The position numbers and the translations under genes were made by a program. A stretch of 64,000 nt of DNA from Streptomyces sp. SAI-135 (lineage in GTDB: Bacteria; Actinomycetota; Actinomycetes; Streptomycetales; Streptomycetaceae). Below the pieces are notes generated by a model. It was given only the letters and a program-made list of their open reading frames with translations. It made no database searches and had not been told where the DNA came from. The stretch covers positions 5,022,001 to 5,086,000 of the forward strand of contig NZ_JARXYP010000002.1 in the NCBI RefSeq assembly GCF_029893805.1, written 5' to 3'. Below are positions 9,517 to 16,790 of this stretch, in pieces (the stretch's first letter is position 1; each line of letters opens with the position of its first letter).

Positions 9517-9832
9517 CCGGACGCCGTGGTGCGGGTCAGGCGGGCGGGGTGCGGGGCTCGGGCGAATCTCCCGGACGTACTGCTGCTGCGCGGGTGCGGT
9601 GGCTCGGTCTCGGTGCCGGCCGGCAGTCGGGCAGCGGCAGCCCCCGCCGACTGGCTTGCGGATCCGCCCGGGCGGCCCGGCACCTGGCCCGGACGCCGTG
9701 GTGCGGGTCAGGCTCGGGCGGATCTTCCGGACGTACGACGGGGTGGCTGATCCGGGCCGGGCCGGGGTCCGTCGACCGGGTGCTGCACGGGTGCGGTGGC
9801 TCGGTCTCGGTGCCGGCCGGCAGTCGGGCAGC
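9517..9832. repeat. Imperfect direct duplication in intergenic DNA
   Basis: The 653-base gap 9506-10158 has no credible gene. Its left half is an imperfect duplication: a 24-base block occurs at 9517-9540 and 9689-9712, and a 45-base block occurs exactly at 9591-9635 and 9788-9832. A shared ...GGATCCGCCCGGGCGGCC segment follows each copy. The different offsets (172 and 197 bases) mean an indel separates the copies. Confidence 0.7.
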
Positions 9833-9911
9833 ACCCGCCGGCTGGGGTGCGGATCCGCCCGGGCGGCCACGGCGCTCGGCCTGGAGACTTTCCTTGTCCT
9901 GGTCCGGCGGT

Positions 9912-9948
9912 CAGCAGGCCGGGGCTCAACAAGATCCCCGGCCTGCTG
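9912..9948. terminator. Hairpin terminator between LysR gene and afsA-like gene
   Basis: CAGCAGGCCGGGG (9912-9924) and its exact reverse complement (9936-9948) flank an 11-base loop. A strong GC hairpin without a T-run is typical of Streptomyces terminators. It sits between convergent genes and may serve both. Confidence 0.6.
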
Positions 9949-10158
9949 CCGAGGCCGATCTGCTGAGGCGCCGGTCCCGGCAGGGCGGCCGGGGCGGCAG
10001 TACGGGCGGCTTGCGCCCCCGCCCCGGTCCGTTGACCCGTGGCTCGGGCCCTGGGGATCCGGTCGCCGTGCGACCCGGGCCGCGGTACGGGTTCCCCGCG
10101 CCCCGGTCAGGCCGCGTGAGCCGGCCCGGAGCTCGCGGGTGTCCGTGGAGCGGGCCCC

Positions 10159-11102
10159 TCAGGCCGCCAGGGCTCGGGGGGTGGTCGGTGCCGGGGTCAG
10201 GGTGACGTGGCTGGAGAAGATCTCGCGGTCGTGCTGGTGGGCGCTGACCCGGACCTGGGAGGGGTCCGCGAGGCGCTCGGTGTGCAGCAGGCAGGGGGCG
10301 TCCATCTCGGCGTATCTGACGAAGTCCGAGTCCATGCCCGTGACGGCCATCGGCCGGGGGTGTGCGGCGGCCAGCGCCGCCTGGCGGGCGGCCTCCAGGA
10401 GGAGCATGCCCGGAGCGTGGTCCACGACGTGGTCGAAGAGCACGGGGTGCGTGGTGTCGACACGGAGCTGCCAGCGGTCGGCCCGGTCGGTCGCGCGGCG
10501 AGCACGACGTCCTCGAAGCGGTCCCGCCCGAAGGGCGACAGACCGGCCGGCGGCGGCAGCGGTACGGCGCGCGCGGTGGCAGCGGCCGCGTCGGCGTACG
10601 CTCCGCGCAACCGGTTGTAGACCGTGCGGTCCTGGATGGTGAAGCGCGTGCGGGCGGTGGCCAGCGTCTGCCCGCCTCGTTCGACCTCGACCGTCAGGGA
10701 TATCGCGGAGGCGCGGTCGCGCCGGTACGTCACCTCGTGGCAGCTGATGTGCAGCTCCAGCTCGGCCGGCCCGCCGTCGGCCCGCGAGGCCGCCGGGTCG
10801 AGCGTCCAGCTGAAGTCCTTCCACAGCAGCTGATGCCCGAACGGCACCTGGTAGGCGCCGTGGGAGAGCAGCGGCAGCGTCTGGCGCACCGTCTCGCTCA
10901 GCAGCAGCGGGTCGTACAGGCCCAGGCGGCTGACGTAGAACCGGTGCTCGGCGGGCCAGGCGGCGGTCACCGTGAAGGTGTCGGGGCCGGTCCGCCGCCA
11001 GCTGCGCAGGAGCATCTCGTCCTGGTTCGTCTTGTGCGTGTGATCGGCCGAAACCATCTCAAAACGACTCGTGAGGCTGTGCTGGGCAAGGTCGATGCTC
11101 AT
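10159..11102 (-). pseudogene. AfsA-type A-factor (gamma-butyrolactone) synthase homologue, frameshifted
   Basis: The ATG at 11102 follows GGGGGAACACC and reads MSIDLAQHSLTSRFEMV, then the first AfsA hotdog domain (RFYVSRLGLYDPLLLSETVRQ). The frame breaks near 10495-10503, after DRFEDVVLA. The second domain continues in another frame as HPVLFDHVVDHAPGMLLLEAARQ and ends at 10159. One added base would restore a protein of about 314 residues, the usual AfsA length. AfsA enzymes join a beta-ketoacyl chain to dihydroxyacetone phosphate on the way to gamma-butyrolactone signals. Either the gene is inactive or the assembly has lost a base in a GC-rich run. It is divergent from a receptor gene, as in other signalling loci, and an intact homologue lies at 32020-32988. 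Confidence 0.85.
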
Positions 11103-11241
11103 GGTGTTCCCCCAGGTGCGGTGACGTCCGAATTGGGCACGCGCAAGTGAATCGACGCCGCCGGCGGTGACAAGGCGGCCTCGACGTGAATAAAATAGAG
11201 GTCGTTCTTTTTGTTTGTCTACAGGTACGAGGAGTCTGCCG
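11103..11241. promoter_or_regulatory. Divergent afsA-like / receptor promoter region
   Basis: 139 bases between the divergent synthase and receptor genes. The receptor-proximal half is markedly AT-rich and contains the operator-like box at 11193-11216. Both promoters should lie here. In characterised systems such regions are bound by the receptor itself. Confidence 0.6.
11193..11216. promoter_or_regulatory. Candidate autoregulatory element (gamma-butyrolactone receptor operator)
   Basis: AAATAGAG-N8-TTTTGTTT, an imperfect palindrome ending 25 bases before the receptor start. The reverse complement of the box at 22727-22750 matches it at 19 of 24 positions, including all of AAATAGAG and TTTGTTT. 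AREs known for ArpA-type receptors are AT-rich imperfect palindromes of 22-28 bases. Binding here is inferred. Confidence 0.6.
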
Positions 11242-11904
11242 ATGGCACGACAACGGCAGGAGCGCGCGGAGCGGACGCGGGCCGCGCTCATCCGCGCGGC
11301 CGCGGAGATGTTCGACCAGGTCGGCTACCACGGAGCGGGTCTCAACGCGATCCTGCGCAGAGCCGAGACCACAACCGGAGCCATGTACTTCCACTTCAAG
11401 TCGAAGGAGGAACTGGCCCGGGCGGTCATCGTCGAACAGGCCGCCGAGCTGAAGTGGCCCACCGGGAAGCAGGGCCTGCAGCAGCTCATCGACGTGTGCC
11501 AGTACCTGGCCGTGGAGATGCGCTCCAACGTCCTGTTCCGCGCCGGCGTCCGGCTCGCCGTCGAGCAGAGCGAGGTGAACCTGCTCAACTACTCGATCTA
11601 CGACTGGTGGGCCGAGCAGTTCCGCACCCACCTCGCCGAGGCCCGTGACCTGGGCCAGCTGCGCCCGGAGGTCGACGAGGCCGCGTTCGCCCAGGTGATC
11701 GTCGCCGCGTACACCGGTACGCAGATCATGTCGCGGCTCTCCAGCGCCCGCGGCGACCTGCCCGAACGCATAGAGAGCATGCTGCGCTGCCTGCTGCCGG
11801 CCCTCGCGCCCCCGGAGGTCGTCGCCACGCTGGAGTTCCCGGAGAACAGCGGTGCCCCCGAGGTGCCGCAGGACGCGGACGAGGCGGAGGAGACCGTTTC
11901 ATGA
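11242..11904 (+). CDS. TetR-family gamma-butyrolactone receptor (ArpA type)
   Basis: 220 residues. The ATG at 11242 has GAGGAG upstream and gives the typical N-terminus MARQRQERAERTRAALI. The helix-turn-helix lies at ~residues 30-50 (HGAGLNAILRRAETTTGAMYFHFKSKEELA), with the conserved GAMYFHF of the ArpA/ScbR family. The C-terminal ligand domain keeps the W-rich segment NYSIYDWWAEQFRTHL. Such proteins repress autoregulatory and pathway promoters until their lactone ligand binds. It is divergent from the afsA-like gene and overlaps the next gene by ATGA, so it is co-transcribed with it. It probably binds the boxes at 11193-11216 and 22727-22750. Confidence 0.9.
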   Translation: MARQRQERAERTRAALIRAAAEMFDQVGYHGAGLNAILRRAETTTGAMYFHFKSKEELARAVIVEQAAELKWPTGKQGLQQLIDVCQYLAVEMRSNVLFRAGVRLAVEQSEVNLLNYSIYDWWAEQFRTHLAEARDLGQLRPEVDEAAFAQVIVAAYTGTQIMSRLSSARGDLPERIESMLRCLLPALAPPEVVATLEFPENSGAPEVPQDADEAEETVS

Positions 11905-12851
11905 GACCGCTGCGGGTGCTGCTGACCGGTGCCACGGGCTTCGTCGGCGGGGCGGTGCTGAACCGGCTGCTGCGCGAACGGGCGGACGGCCGGAACCTGG
12001 AGGTGCGGGCCCTCGTCCGCACCCCGCCGGCCGAGCAGCAGGCGGGCGTGGAGTGGCGGCCCGCGGACCTCTCGGATCCCGCGTCGCTCGACGGGGCGGC
12101 GGACGGGGTGGACGTCCTCGTCCACCTCGCCGCCCGCGTCGACGGCACGCAGCACGAGTGCGAGCGGACCAACATCGGCGGCACCCGGGCCGTCGTCGGG
12201 GAGGCCCGGCGGGCCGGGGTGCGGCGCATCGTGCACCTGTCCACGGCGGCGGTCTACGGGCCCGGCCCGCACCGCGGCATCCCCGTCGACGGTGTCACCC
12301 CCGCCCCCGTGTCCGCGGCCAGCCGGACCCGGCTGGCCGCGGAGCGGATCGCGCTCGACGCGGGCGCCGTCGTCCTCCGCCCCGGTCTCGTCCTCGGCGC
12401 CGGGGACCGCTGGGTGGTGCCCGGACTGCGCGAACTGCTGCGGCGGGTCCCCGCCCGCTGGGACGGCGGGCGCGGACAGCTCTCCCTCGTCGCCGTCGAG
12501 GACCTGGCGCGGCTGATCACGGCCCTGGCCACGGCACCGGACGCCGTGCCGTCCGGGATCTTCCACGCCGGGCACCCGGTGCCGGTGCGCGGCGGCGACC
12601 TCCTGGCGAGGCTCGCCGAACTGGACGTACTGCCGTCGGTCACCGACGACTTGACCTGGGAGCAGTGCCTGCGACGGCTGAGGGAGGTGCCCGGCCGGAT
12701 CAGCGAGCGCCAGTTCGCCCTGCTGGCGCTCGACCACTGGTACGAGAGCGAGGAGGTCTGGCGGCTCGCGGGATGCGCCGCGGGCCCCGGTCCGCTGGAG
12801 CGGCTGGCCGGTGCGGCGCCCTGGTACCGGGCCCACCTCGCGGTCGGCTGA
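11901..12851 (+). CDS. Extended SDR / NAD-dependent epimerase-dehydratase family protein
   Basis: 316 residues. The N-terminal Rossmann motif is TGATGFVGG (residues ~10-18), followed by LVHLAARVDG and the HLSTAAVYGPG strand. The usual catalytic YxxxK is replaced: the region aligning with it reads SAASRTRLAAE, with Ala for Tyr and Arg for Lys, so the standard mechanism is doubtful. The start overlaps the receptor stop by four bases. SDR genes next to AfsA/ArpA pairs commonly reduce the lactone intermediate (BarS1-type role), but those are usually classical SDRs. This one may be a divergent lactone-tailoring enzyme or a non-catalytic nucleotide sensor. Confidence 0.8.
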   Translation: MRPLRVLLTGATGFVGGAVLNRLLRERADGRNLEVRALVRTPPAEQQAGVEWRPADLSDPASLDGAADGVDVLVHLAARVDGTQHECERTNIGGTRAVVGEARRAGVRRIVHLSTAAVYGPGPHRGIPVDGVTPAPVSAASRTRLAAERIALDAGAVVLRPGLVLGAGDRWVVPGLRELLRRVPARWDGGRGQLSLVAVEDLARLITALATAPDAVPSGIFHAGHPVPVRGGDLLARLAELDVLPSVTDDLTWEQCLRRLREVPGRISERQFALLALDHWYESEEVWRLAGCAAGPGPLERLAGAAPWYRAHLAVG

Positions 12852-13165
12852 CCGGACCGCCGCACCGGCCTCGTACCACCGGCGAAGTCCCGGGCGGACC
12901 GGCGCAGTTGTGGGGAAGCCGGGTGGAAACCGGGGAAGTCGCGTCCAACTTGGCCAAGTCGTCGCGGAGCCGGGCACGGAAGGTGTCCGCGCAGTGAACC
13001 GGCGGTACGTTCGCAGGACCGGGGCCGGCGGCCTCCCGTCATCCACAGCGGCGCGAGCGGACGGGAGGCCCACGACGGGCCCCCTCCTCCGGCACCTGGC
13101 GCGCAGCACCGCTGTCCGGGCGGCCCGTGGAGTCAGTTCCCGTGATGAATACCGAGGTCAGGCCC
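12852..13165. other. Intergenic region upstream of second receptor-like gene
   Basis: 314 bases without a gene. It contains a perfect 12-base palindrome, ACTTGGCCAAGT (12948-12959), about 205 bases upstream of the next start. I see no copy of the AT-rich receptor box here. Confidence 0.4.
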
Positions 13166-13846
13166 ATGGTCAAGCAGGTGAGAGCGGAGCGCACCCGCCA
13201 GGCGCTGATCGCGGCGGCGGCCATCGAGTTCGACCGGCACGGATACGCCGGCACCTCGCTGTCCGCCGTGCACCGGGCCTGCGGGATGACGATGGGCGCG
13301 CTCACCTTCCACTTCCGCGCCAAGGCGGACCTGGCGAGCGCGGTCTGCCAGGAGGCGGAGACCATCACCCGGGGGGCACTGACCCGGCTCACCCCGATGG
13401 GCGCCCTCCTGCCGGTCGTGGAGTTCACCCTCGTCGTGGCCCGGCTGCTGGACGAGGAGGTCACCGTCCGCGCGGCGGCCCGGCTGACCCAGGAGCGGGC
13501 CGTGCCCTCCCGCTGGCACACCGTCTGGCGGGCCGTCCTGCGCGACCTGGTGGCCCTCGCCCCCGAACCGCCGGGCCCCGGCTGCGGGCCCCGGCCGGAA
13601 GAACTGGAGCTGCTGGCCGTCTACCTGACGGCCGGTGCCGAGGCGGCGCTGCGGGAGGGCCGCACCGGCAAGGAGGTGCTCGCCCAACTGGAGTGCCTGT
13701 GGGCCCTGGTGCTCGTCACCGGCTCACCGCTCGCCACCGGCTCACCGCTCGCCACCGGCTCACCGCTCGCCACCGGCTCGCCCCCGCCGGCCGCCGACGA
13801 GTGTCCGGCGGCCGCCTCGCGCTCGCCCCTGCGCGACCCGGCCTGA
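13166..13846 (+). CDS. TetR-family regulator, gamma-butyrolactone receptor-like
   Basis: 226 residues from the ATG at 13166 (GAGG eight bases upstream), giving MVKQVRAERTRQALI, the normal start of this family. ATG 13145 or GTG 13127 would add 7 or 13 residues. The helix-turn-helix (GTSLSAVHRACGMTMGALTFHFRAKADLA) matches ArpA-like proteins, but the ligand domain is divergent and lacks the WW-containing helix of the gene at 11242. Pseudo-receptors of this kind often sense the end product and control onset of production. The C-terminus carries the hexapeptide TGSPLA repeated three and a half times, encoded by an 18-base tandem repeat, which looks like slippage and is unlikely to be structural. 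Confidence 0.8.
   Translation: MVKQVRAERTRQALIAAAAIEFDRHGYAGTSLSAVHRACGMTMGALTFHFRAKADLASAVCQEAETITRGALTRLTPMGALLPVVEFTLVVARLLDEEVTVRAAARLTQERAVPSRWHTVWRAVLRDLVALAPEPPGPGCGPRPEELELLAVYLTAGAEAALREGRTGKEVLAQLECLWALVLVTGSPLATGSPLATGSPLATGSPPPAADECPAAASRSPLRDPA
13718..13782 (+). repeat. 18-bp tandem repeat inside receptor-like gene
   Basis: ACCGGCTCACCGCTCGCC is repeated 3.6 times without a mismatch in the full units. It keeps the reading frame and encodes a TGSPLA hexapeptide near the C-terminus. Confidence 0.85.
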
Positions 13847-13892
13847 CCCCGCGCCCCATGATCCCCTGTCCCTCCACGAAAAGGCTCGATCC

Positions 13893-14654
13893 ATGACTCG
13901 ACGCTGTGCGCTCGTCACCGGTGGCTCCCGGGGCATCGGGGCCGCCGTCGCGACCGAACTCGCCGCCGCCGGGCACCGCGTGGCCGTGCACTGCCGCGCC
14001 GACTCCGCGGCCGCGCAGGACGTGCTCGACACCCTGCCCGGCACCGGCCACGTCCTGGTCACCGGCGATCTCGGCGCCCCCGGCGCGGCCCGGGAGATCG
14101 TCGACGCCGCGGTCGCCGGGCTCGGCACGGTCGACGTGCTCGTCAACAACGCGGGTGTGTACGCCGAACAGCCCGTCGCCACCACCTCCTACGAGGACTG
14201 GCAGGCCGACTGGCGGCGCCTGGTCGACGTCAACCTGCTGGGCCCGGCCGATCTGATCTGGTGCCTGGTCGACCATCTGCGGCACCGCCTCCAGGGACCG
14301 CAGGGCGCCTGCATCGTCAACGTCGGCTCGCGCGGCGCCTACCGGGGCGAACCCGACGCCCCCGCCTACGGAGCGACCAAGGCCGCCCTGCACGCGCTGA
14401 CCCAGTCGCTCGCCCAGTCGCTGGGACCGCTCGGCATCGCGGTGACCGCCGTGGCGCCCGGGTTCGTGCGCACCGACCTCACCGAACCTGTGCTCGTCGG
14501 AGCCGTCGAGGAGGAGGTGCGCAGCCAGAGTCCGCTCGGCAGGATCGCCGTGCCCTCGGACGTCGCGGCCGCGGTGGCCTGGCTCAGCAGCGCCCGCGCC
14601 GAGTGGTGCAGCGGTGCCGTGCTCGACGTCAACGGCGCTTCCCACCTGCGCTGA
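13893..14654 (+). CDS. Classical SDR oxidoreductase (FabG-like)
   Basis: 253 residues. It has the cofactor motif TGGSRGIG (residues ~9-16), NNAG (~85), the active-site Ser in VNVGSRGAY and the catalytic pair in YGATK. The C-terminus AWLSSARAEWCSGAVLDVNGA is typical of FabG-like enzymes. The Arg after the first beta strand suggests NADPH. In this setting it is a good candidate for the ketone reduction step of butyrolactone formation (BarS1/ScbB-like) or for tailoring of the product. It starts 46 bases after the receptor-like gene and probably belongs to the same transcript. Confidence 0.85.
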   Translation: MTRRCALVTGGSRGIGAAVATELAAAGHRVAVHCRADSAAAQDVLDTLPGTGHVLVTGDLGAPGAAREIVDAAVAGLGTVDVLVNNAGVYAEQPVATTSYEDWQADWRRLVDVNLLGPADLIWCLVDHLRHRLQGPQGACIVNVGSRGAYRGEPDAPAYGATKAALHALTQSLAQSLGPLGIAVTAVAPGFVRTDLTEPVLVGAVEEEVRSQSPLGRIAVPSDVAAAVAWLSSARAEWCSGAVLDVNGASHLR

Positions 14655-14700
14655 CCCACGCACCGTGCCCGACAGCCACCGACCACGAAACGGAGACCCC

Positions 14701-15507
14701 GTGCGCGCCTCAGTCCTCCAGATCGCCGTACGACCCGACGAACCGGCCGACGAGCGGCGGGCCCGCGTGTCCGAACTCGTCCGCCGGCAGCACACCAGCG
14801 ACCTGGTGGTGCTGCCGGAACTGTGGACGGTCGGGGCGTTCGCCTTCGACGCGTTCGCCGAGCACGCCGAGCCGCTGGACGGCCCCACCGCCCGGGAGAT
14901 GGGCGCGGCCGCGGCGGCGGCACAGGTGTGGCTGCACGCCGGGTCGATCATCGAACGCGGTCCGGCCGGCGAGTTGTACAACACCTCCCTGCTGTTCGGA
15001 CCCGACGGCGGGCTGTCCCGCACGTACCGCAAGATCCACCGCTTCGGCTTCGACGGCGGCGAGGCCGCGCTGCTGGCCCGGGGCGAGGAGACCGTCACGG
15101 CCGTGCTGGACGGGGACGCCACCGCAGGGCTGACGGCGGGCCTCGCCACCTGCTACGACCTGCGTTTCCCCGAGCAGTTCCGGCTGCTGGTGGACGCCGG
15201 CGCCGAACTGCTCCTCGTCCCGGCCGGCTGGCCCGCCGCACGCCGTGCCCACTGGTCGCTGCTGGCCCGCGCCCGTGCCGTGGAGTCCCAGGCGTACGTC
15301 CTCGCCTGCGGTACGGCCGGCACGCACGCCGGCGTCGAACAGGCCGGCCACAGCGTGGTCGTCGACCCGTGGGGCGAGACGGTGGCCGAGGCGGGTCCGG
15401 GCGAGGAGACGCTCGTCGTGGACCTCGATCCGGCGCTCGTCGCGAAGACGCGGGCCGAGTTCCCCGTCCTGCGCGACCGGGTGCTCGGTGTGCCGGTGCC
15501 CCGCTGA
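14701..15507 (+). CDS. Carbon-nitrogen hydrolase (nitrilase superfamily)
   Basis: 268 residues from GTG 14701 (ACGGAGA upstream). The Glu-Lys-Cys triad is visible: Glu in VVLPELW (~residue 40), Lys in YRKIHRFGF (~112) and Cys in LATCYDLRFPE (~150). This places it among omega-amidases and other amide hydrolases and not among true nitrilases. The substrate is likely a small amide, plausibly an intermediate of the island's pathway. It follows the SDR gene by 46 bases, and a strong hairpin terminator follows its stop. Confidence 0.85.
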   Translation: MRASVLQIAVRPDEPADERRARVSELVRRQHTSDLVVLPELWTVGAFAFDAFAEHAEPLDGPTAREMGAAAAAAQVWLHAGSIIERGPAGELYNTSLLFGPDGGLSRTYRKIHRFGFDGGEAALLARGEETVTAVLDGDATAGLTAGLATCYDLRFPEQFRLLVDAGAELLLVPAGWPAARRAHWSLLARARAVESQAYVLACGTAGTHAGVEQAGHSVVVDPWGETVAEAGPGEETLVVDLDPALVAKTRAEFPVLRDRVLGVPVPR

Positions 15508-15520
15508 CGTGTGCCCCGCG

Positions 15521-15570
15521 ACGGCAGGTGCCGTCCGCCCCGCGGCTGCCGGGCGGACGGCACCTGCCGT
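15521..15570 (+). terminator. Strong hairpin terminator after amidohydrolase gene
   Basis: A perfect 20-base-pair stem (15521-15540 with 15551-15570) and a 10-base loop begin 14 bases after the stop codon. This ends the 13.1-15.5 kb transcription unit. Confidence 0.85.
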
Positions 15571-15607
15571 CCTCGTTCTCCCGCTCCACATCTCTTCCGG
15601 CAGCCCC

Positions 15608-15636
15608 TTGCGCCCGTCGCAGCAGCCGTGTAACAC
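15608..15636 (+). promoter_or_regulatory. Candidate promoter for the 15.8 kb gene pair
   Basis: TTGCGC (15608-15613) and TAACAC (15631-15636) are separated by exactly 17 bases, a plausible sigma-HrdB-type promoter. It lies between the terminator at 15521-15570 and the attenuator-like hairpin at 15686-15711. Confidence 0.4.
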
Positions 15637-15685
15637 TCTTTCGCGAGGCAGTCTGTCCTCTTCCAGGAACACTCGCACTGCCGTA

Positions 15686-15711
15686 GCGCCGCCATCGAGC
15701 GGCGCTTTTTT
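15686..15711 (+). terminator. Rho-independent terminator in leader (possible attenuator)
   Basis: GCGCCGC, loop CATCGA, GCGGCGC, then six T residues: a textbook intrinsic terminator, rare in Streptomyces. It lies 69 bases upstream of the gene starting at 15780 and downstream of a candidate promoter, so it may attenuate that gene. Confidence 0.75.
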
Positions 15712-15779
15712 GTTGCCCGGGTTCTCCCGTTCCTCCCGTTCCTTCTGTTTTTGCCGAGCTCCCCGAAGGTGAGGCGACC

Positions 15780-16463
15780 ATGGCCGATCCGACTTCCCGA
15801 CCCTCCCTCCCGGCGCAGTGCGCGTCGAACCGCTGTCGCCGCGCGGCCCGCTCCGGTGCCCTGCGGCGCAGGCCCGCCGAACCGGATGCCCGGCTGTGCG
15901 GACCGTGCGGGCGCGCCCTGGCCGCCGATCTGGCCGCCCTGCCCGCGCTGCACCGCGAGAGCGAGCAGCACCTGGTGCTCCCCGCCCGGCAGGGCGGCCT
16001 GGCCCGCGTCACCGGTCACCGCCCCGACCCCCCGCCCGTGAGCGACACGGCGCTGGAGGCCCGGCACGACGCCGTCGTACGCCTGGCCTCCTGGGCGCGG
16101 CTGGTGCTGGACGAGACGGGGACCGGCCGGCCGCCGGAGCGGACCGTGCCCGCGCTGGCCGCCTTCCTCGGCCGGCATGTGGGCCTGCTGGCCGCGCACC
16201 CCGCCGCGGGAGAGGCGGCCGACGAGATCGCCCGGGTGGCCACCGCCCTGCGGCTCGTGGTCGCACCTCCCAGGCCCGACCTCGTCCCGCTCGGCCGCTG
16301 CGTCGAACCGGGCTGCGAGGCCGAGGTGACGCTGCCCGAGCGGGGCGGCGAGAACCTGGTGCTGCGCGGACCGATGTGCGGCGCCGGGCACGTCCTGACG
16401 CCACGCCAGTGGCTCCTGCTGAACCGACGTCAGTCGATGTCCGAGACCGAGGAGACGGCATGA
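15780..16463 (+). CDS. Cys-rich zinc-ribbon-like hypothetical protein
   Basis: 227 residues, start ATG after GGTGAGG. Cys pairs occur at CASNRC and LCGPCG near the N-terminus and at CVEPGCEAEV and MCGAGHVLTPRQW near the C-terminus, suggesting two zinc-binding modules around a helical middle (ALEARHDAVVRLASWARLVLDETG). It resembles small Streptomyces proteins sometimes annotated as OvmZ, found near plasmid or phage-type genes; that link is from memory. It overlaps the next gene by four bases (ATGA). The pair is preceded by an attenuator-like terminator. Function unknown, possibly nucleic-acid binding. Confidence 0.75.
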   Translation: MADPTSRPSLPAQCASNRCRRAARSGALRRRPAEPDARLCGPCGRALAADLAALPALHRESEQHLVLPARQGGLARVTGHRPDPPPVSDTALEARHDAVVRLASWARLVLDETGTGRPPERTVPALAAFLGRHVGLLAAHPAAGEAADEIARVATALRLVVAPPRPDLVPLGRCVEPGCEAEVTLPERGGENLVLRGPMCGAGHVLTPRQWLLLNRRQSMSETEETA

Positions 16464-16663
16464 ACAGCGCGCACCCCGGCCGCGGCACCCGCGTCCCCAC
16501 CTCGCTGGCGGCGCTCGCCCTGGACGTCCGCGAGGGCACGATCCGCCAGTGGGCCCGCCGCGGCAAGCTCACCCGTTACGGGACGCGGCGCCAGGCCCTG
16601 TACGACCTGAACGAACTGGCCGCGCTCGTGGCCGGCGAGACCGCACCGGCGCACGACGCCTGA
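16460..16663 (+). CDS. Small MerR/excisionase-like helix-turn-helix protein
   Basis: 67 residues starting at the ATG that overlaps the previous stop. The core VPTSLAALALDVREGTIRQW is a helix-turn-helix, followed by a wing (RRGKLTRYGTRRQALYDLNEL), the layout of MerR-type or excisionase DNA-binding domains. No effector domain is present. Coupling to the zinc-ribbon-like gene suggests they act together, either as a small regulator of the island or as remnants of a mobile element. Confidence 0.7.
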   Translation: MNSAHPGRGTRVPTSLAALALDVREGTIRQWARRGKLTRYGTRRQALYDLNELAALVAGETAPAHDA

Positions 16664-16790
16664 CCGGCGGTCCTCCCGCACCAGCACCTCACCTGATCCA
16701 TCCACCACCCCACCGTCCGGCCACCGCCGCGCGGTGCCGACCCATGCCCGAAAACGGGCCGTCGGCACGGTTCATCGAGGAGAGACAGCA

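Noticed and set aside
9549..10642. Open frames in the gap and across the afsA-like gene on the plus strand
   Set aside because: Low-complexity products, antisense to a clear AfsA homologue.
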